A stretch of 36,867 nt of DNA. It comes from Nemertoderma westbladi. Its lineage: Eukaryota > Xenacoelomorpha > Nemertodermatida > Nemertodermatidae. The stretch is taken from the NCBI GenBank assembly GCA_032718475.1, contig JAUCBJ010004738.1, positions 1 through 36,867 of the forward strand, given 5' to 3'. The notes beneath the pieces were generated by a model. It was not told the DNA's origin. It saw only the letters and a program-made list of their open reading frames with translations, and did not search any database. The translations under genes were made by a program, and so were the position numbers. Positions 35,791 through 36,867 of the stretch are shown piece by piece. How positions within the stretch are numbered: position 1 is the stretch's first letter; each line of letters opens with the position of its first letter.

Positions 35791-35810
35791 GACGTCATTT
35801 TATGACGTCA
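35790..35810. promoter_or_regulatory. Two CRE-type palindromes, TGACGTCA
   Basis: The octamer TGACGTCA, the consensus for CREB/ATF-family bZIP factors, occurs at 35790-35797 and 35803-35810, inside a repeated TTTTATGACGTCAT context. It sits just inside the left TIR. Any regulatory effect is inference; the duplication itself is plain. Confidence 0.5.
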
Positions 35811-36206
35811 TAAATATACAAATATTCATCTGTGTCCTCATCACTTTTCCAAATCAAGAGTACAAATGATAATTATTATTTAGCTGTTGTTACCAGAGTT
35901 AACCAAATATAACGGTTTTACGATGCTCCAAATCATCATAAACCACCGATCGAAGCGAGTTATAAAGAAACGAGGGCACAGTAAAATAGTTATATTGATA
36001 TGATCACTGAGTGAATTTATTATGAAATGTTATATAATGTTAATTAAATGCTATGAATTATAAAATGTTCTTATTATGGAATATTTTCGCACTCCATTTC
36101 AAAATTGCATTTGCAAATCTTATCTTTCGATATCTTTCCGGCATCTGCATCGCATAGTATTGCACTTCTTGCAGAAGCAAGTGGCTATGGCACAAAACAA
36201 ATGGCT

Positions 36207-36340
36207 ATAAAAAACTTATGCCCAGGAACCAGAAAGTCTACCCAAGTTTTTTTCACCCATATATGTATGTCCAACTAGGATTCGGTGAGAAACCCCGTCC
36301 ACCCCAAAATTCCTACGGGGTCTAAAGCCAGGGACTGGAG
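36207..36340. repeat. Right long TIR of the MITE-like element
   Basis: Reverse complement of 35658-35790 with roughly 85-90% agreement in the two aligned blocks. It ends CCAGGGACTGGAG just before TA at 36341. Confidence 0.85.
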
Positions 36341-36658
36341 TAACAAGCAGGTTGCGTGAATCCATGTTTTATGTATGAAATACAATTATTATCTTCTAAT
36401 TATCTAATGTACTGTACGTTTTAGTCTATTAACATTTTACCATTTGTTTATAAGTTTACTGTGCTACTATTTCTTACTAAGTATGATGTATGTACTAGCG
36501 TCTCGTGCTTCGCCTTAATATATTTTTCCTACATTAATTGATGTTACTTGTGGTTTATCGTGCTTGTATGTATTGTGTATGTTATGTATTAATAATTAGT
36601 CGACTGTTTTACTATGGGCGTACGTTAGCCTGGATTAAAGAATATAAAAAAAAATAAA
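36341..36658 (+). other. LINE 3' UTR and A-rich 3' end
   Basis: About 318 bp continues the LINE after the MITE-like insertion. It is AT-rich and non-coding. It ends with ATTAAA at 36634-36639, an A-run from 36646, and AATAAA at 36653-36658. The end of the A-rich tract is taken as the LINE 3' terminus; no flanking duplication was found to prove it. Confidence 0.6.
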
Positions 36659-36867
36659 GTAGGTCTACTGTATGATTTGTAATAAGCAGCCTACAGTAGG
36701 TTTACATTACATTATACAGTATTAAAGTAGGCCTTACATGATTCGTATAAGTTTGATTTAATGAGTCATGTTAACCCTATTACATTACATATTACATAGT
36801 ACAATTTAATAACCCGAGTAACAGATTTACAGCATTACTATAATACTAATTTCTTTAATTATATTTA
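36659..36867. other. Unassigned AT-rich flank
   Basis: Contains small direct repeats of CTACTGTA/CTACAGTAGG and ATTACAT type strings. No gene, RNA or transposon end is recognisable in these 209 bases. Confidence 0.5.

Larger units (their letters stand above)
35658..36340. mobile_element. MITE-like non-autonomous DNA transposon with long TIRs
   Basis: A 683-bp element without coding capacity. Its two ends form long inverted repeats, 35658-35790 and 36207-36340, and it is flanked by TA. The TA duplication suggests mobilisation by a Tc1/mariner-type or other TA-targeting transposase, but there is no internal gene to confirm this. It does not share ends with the element at 29270-32279. The middle part (35791-36206) is AT-rich with two TGACGTCA sites and no open frame of note. 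It inserted exactly at the ORF2 stop codon of the LINE. Confidence 0.85.
28217..36658 (+). mobile_element. LINE (non-LTR retrotransposon), CR1/Jockey-like, interrupted by two insertions
   Basis: A two-ORF LINE on the + strand. ORF1 (28217-29269 continued at 32284-32645) and ORF2 (32785-35658) are followed by a short 3' UTR that ends in an A-rich tract near 36640-36658. Two later elements sit inside it, at 29270-32279 and 35658-36340. Without them, the span from the ORF1 ATG to the A-rich end is about 4.75 kb. The order AP-endonuclease then reverse transcriptase in ORF2, and an ORF1 with a C-terminal RRM-like domain, fit CR1/L2/Jockey-group LINEs; the exact clade is not resolved by eye. The start given is the ORF1 ATG, because the true 5' end was not found. 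Confidence 0.85.

Noticed and set aside
35656-36343. TAA target-site duplication (PIF/Harbinger type) for the MITE-like element
   Set aside because: TAA is present on both sides, but at the right it is separated from the matched end by one G, so TA with one variable terminal base fits better.

Overview
The window looks like eukaryotic, probably invertebrate-animal, heterochromatin or its edge. It holds a 26.6 kb tandem satellite followed by about 10 kb of nested transposable elements. No host gene, RNA gene or CRISPR array is supported. The animal assignment rests on the type of LINE retrotransposon present (a two-ORF, CR1/Jockey-like element) and is inference; the species cannot be named.

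Layout. (1) 1-26642: a 46-bp satellite of roughly 580 head-to-tail monomers that runs off the left edge. Variant monomers recur at exact multiples of 46 bp (4, 6, 13, 14, 16, 27, 71 and 103 units), so the array has patchy higher-order structure. (2) 26643-28216: AT-rich non-coding sequence with a 17-copy octamer microsatellite, a 21-bp tandem duplication and a short hairpin. (3) About 28217-36658: a LINE on the + strand. ORF1 carries an N-terminal ORF1 domain, a coiled coil, a basic linker and an RRM-like domain. ORF2 (957 aa) is an intact AP-endonuclease plus reverse transcriptase. (4) 29270-32279: a 3010-bp DNA transposon inserted into the RRM-like part of ORF1. It has 27-bp terminal inverted repeats (24/27 matches), an AAAT target-site duplication and one uninterrupted 695-aa minus-strand protein with an RNase H-like Asp pattern, read as its transposase. 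The two ORF1 halves are in phase once the element and one AAAT are discounted. (5) 35658-36340: a 683-bp non-coding element with about 133-bp terminal inverted repeats, inserted at the ORF2 stop codon with a TA duplication. (6) 36341-36658: the rest of the LINE 3' UTR and its A-rich end, then unassigned flank.

How they relate. The LINE landed beside the satellite. It was later hit by the DNA transposon in ORF1 and by the MITE-like element at the end of ORF2; the order of those two hits is not resolved. ORF1 also has a frameshift at a C-run. ORF2 and the transposase remain open. I found no new multi-gene system. The most interesting items are the precisely bounded DNA transposon with its poorly characterised transposase family, and the higher-order structure of the satellite.
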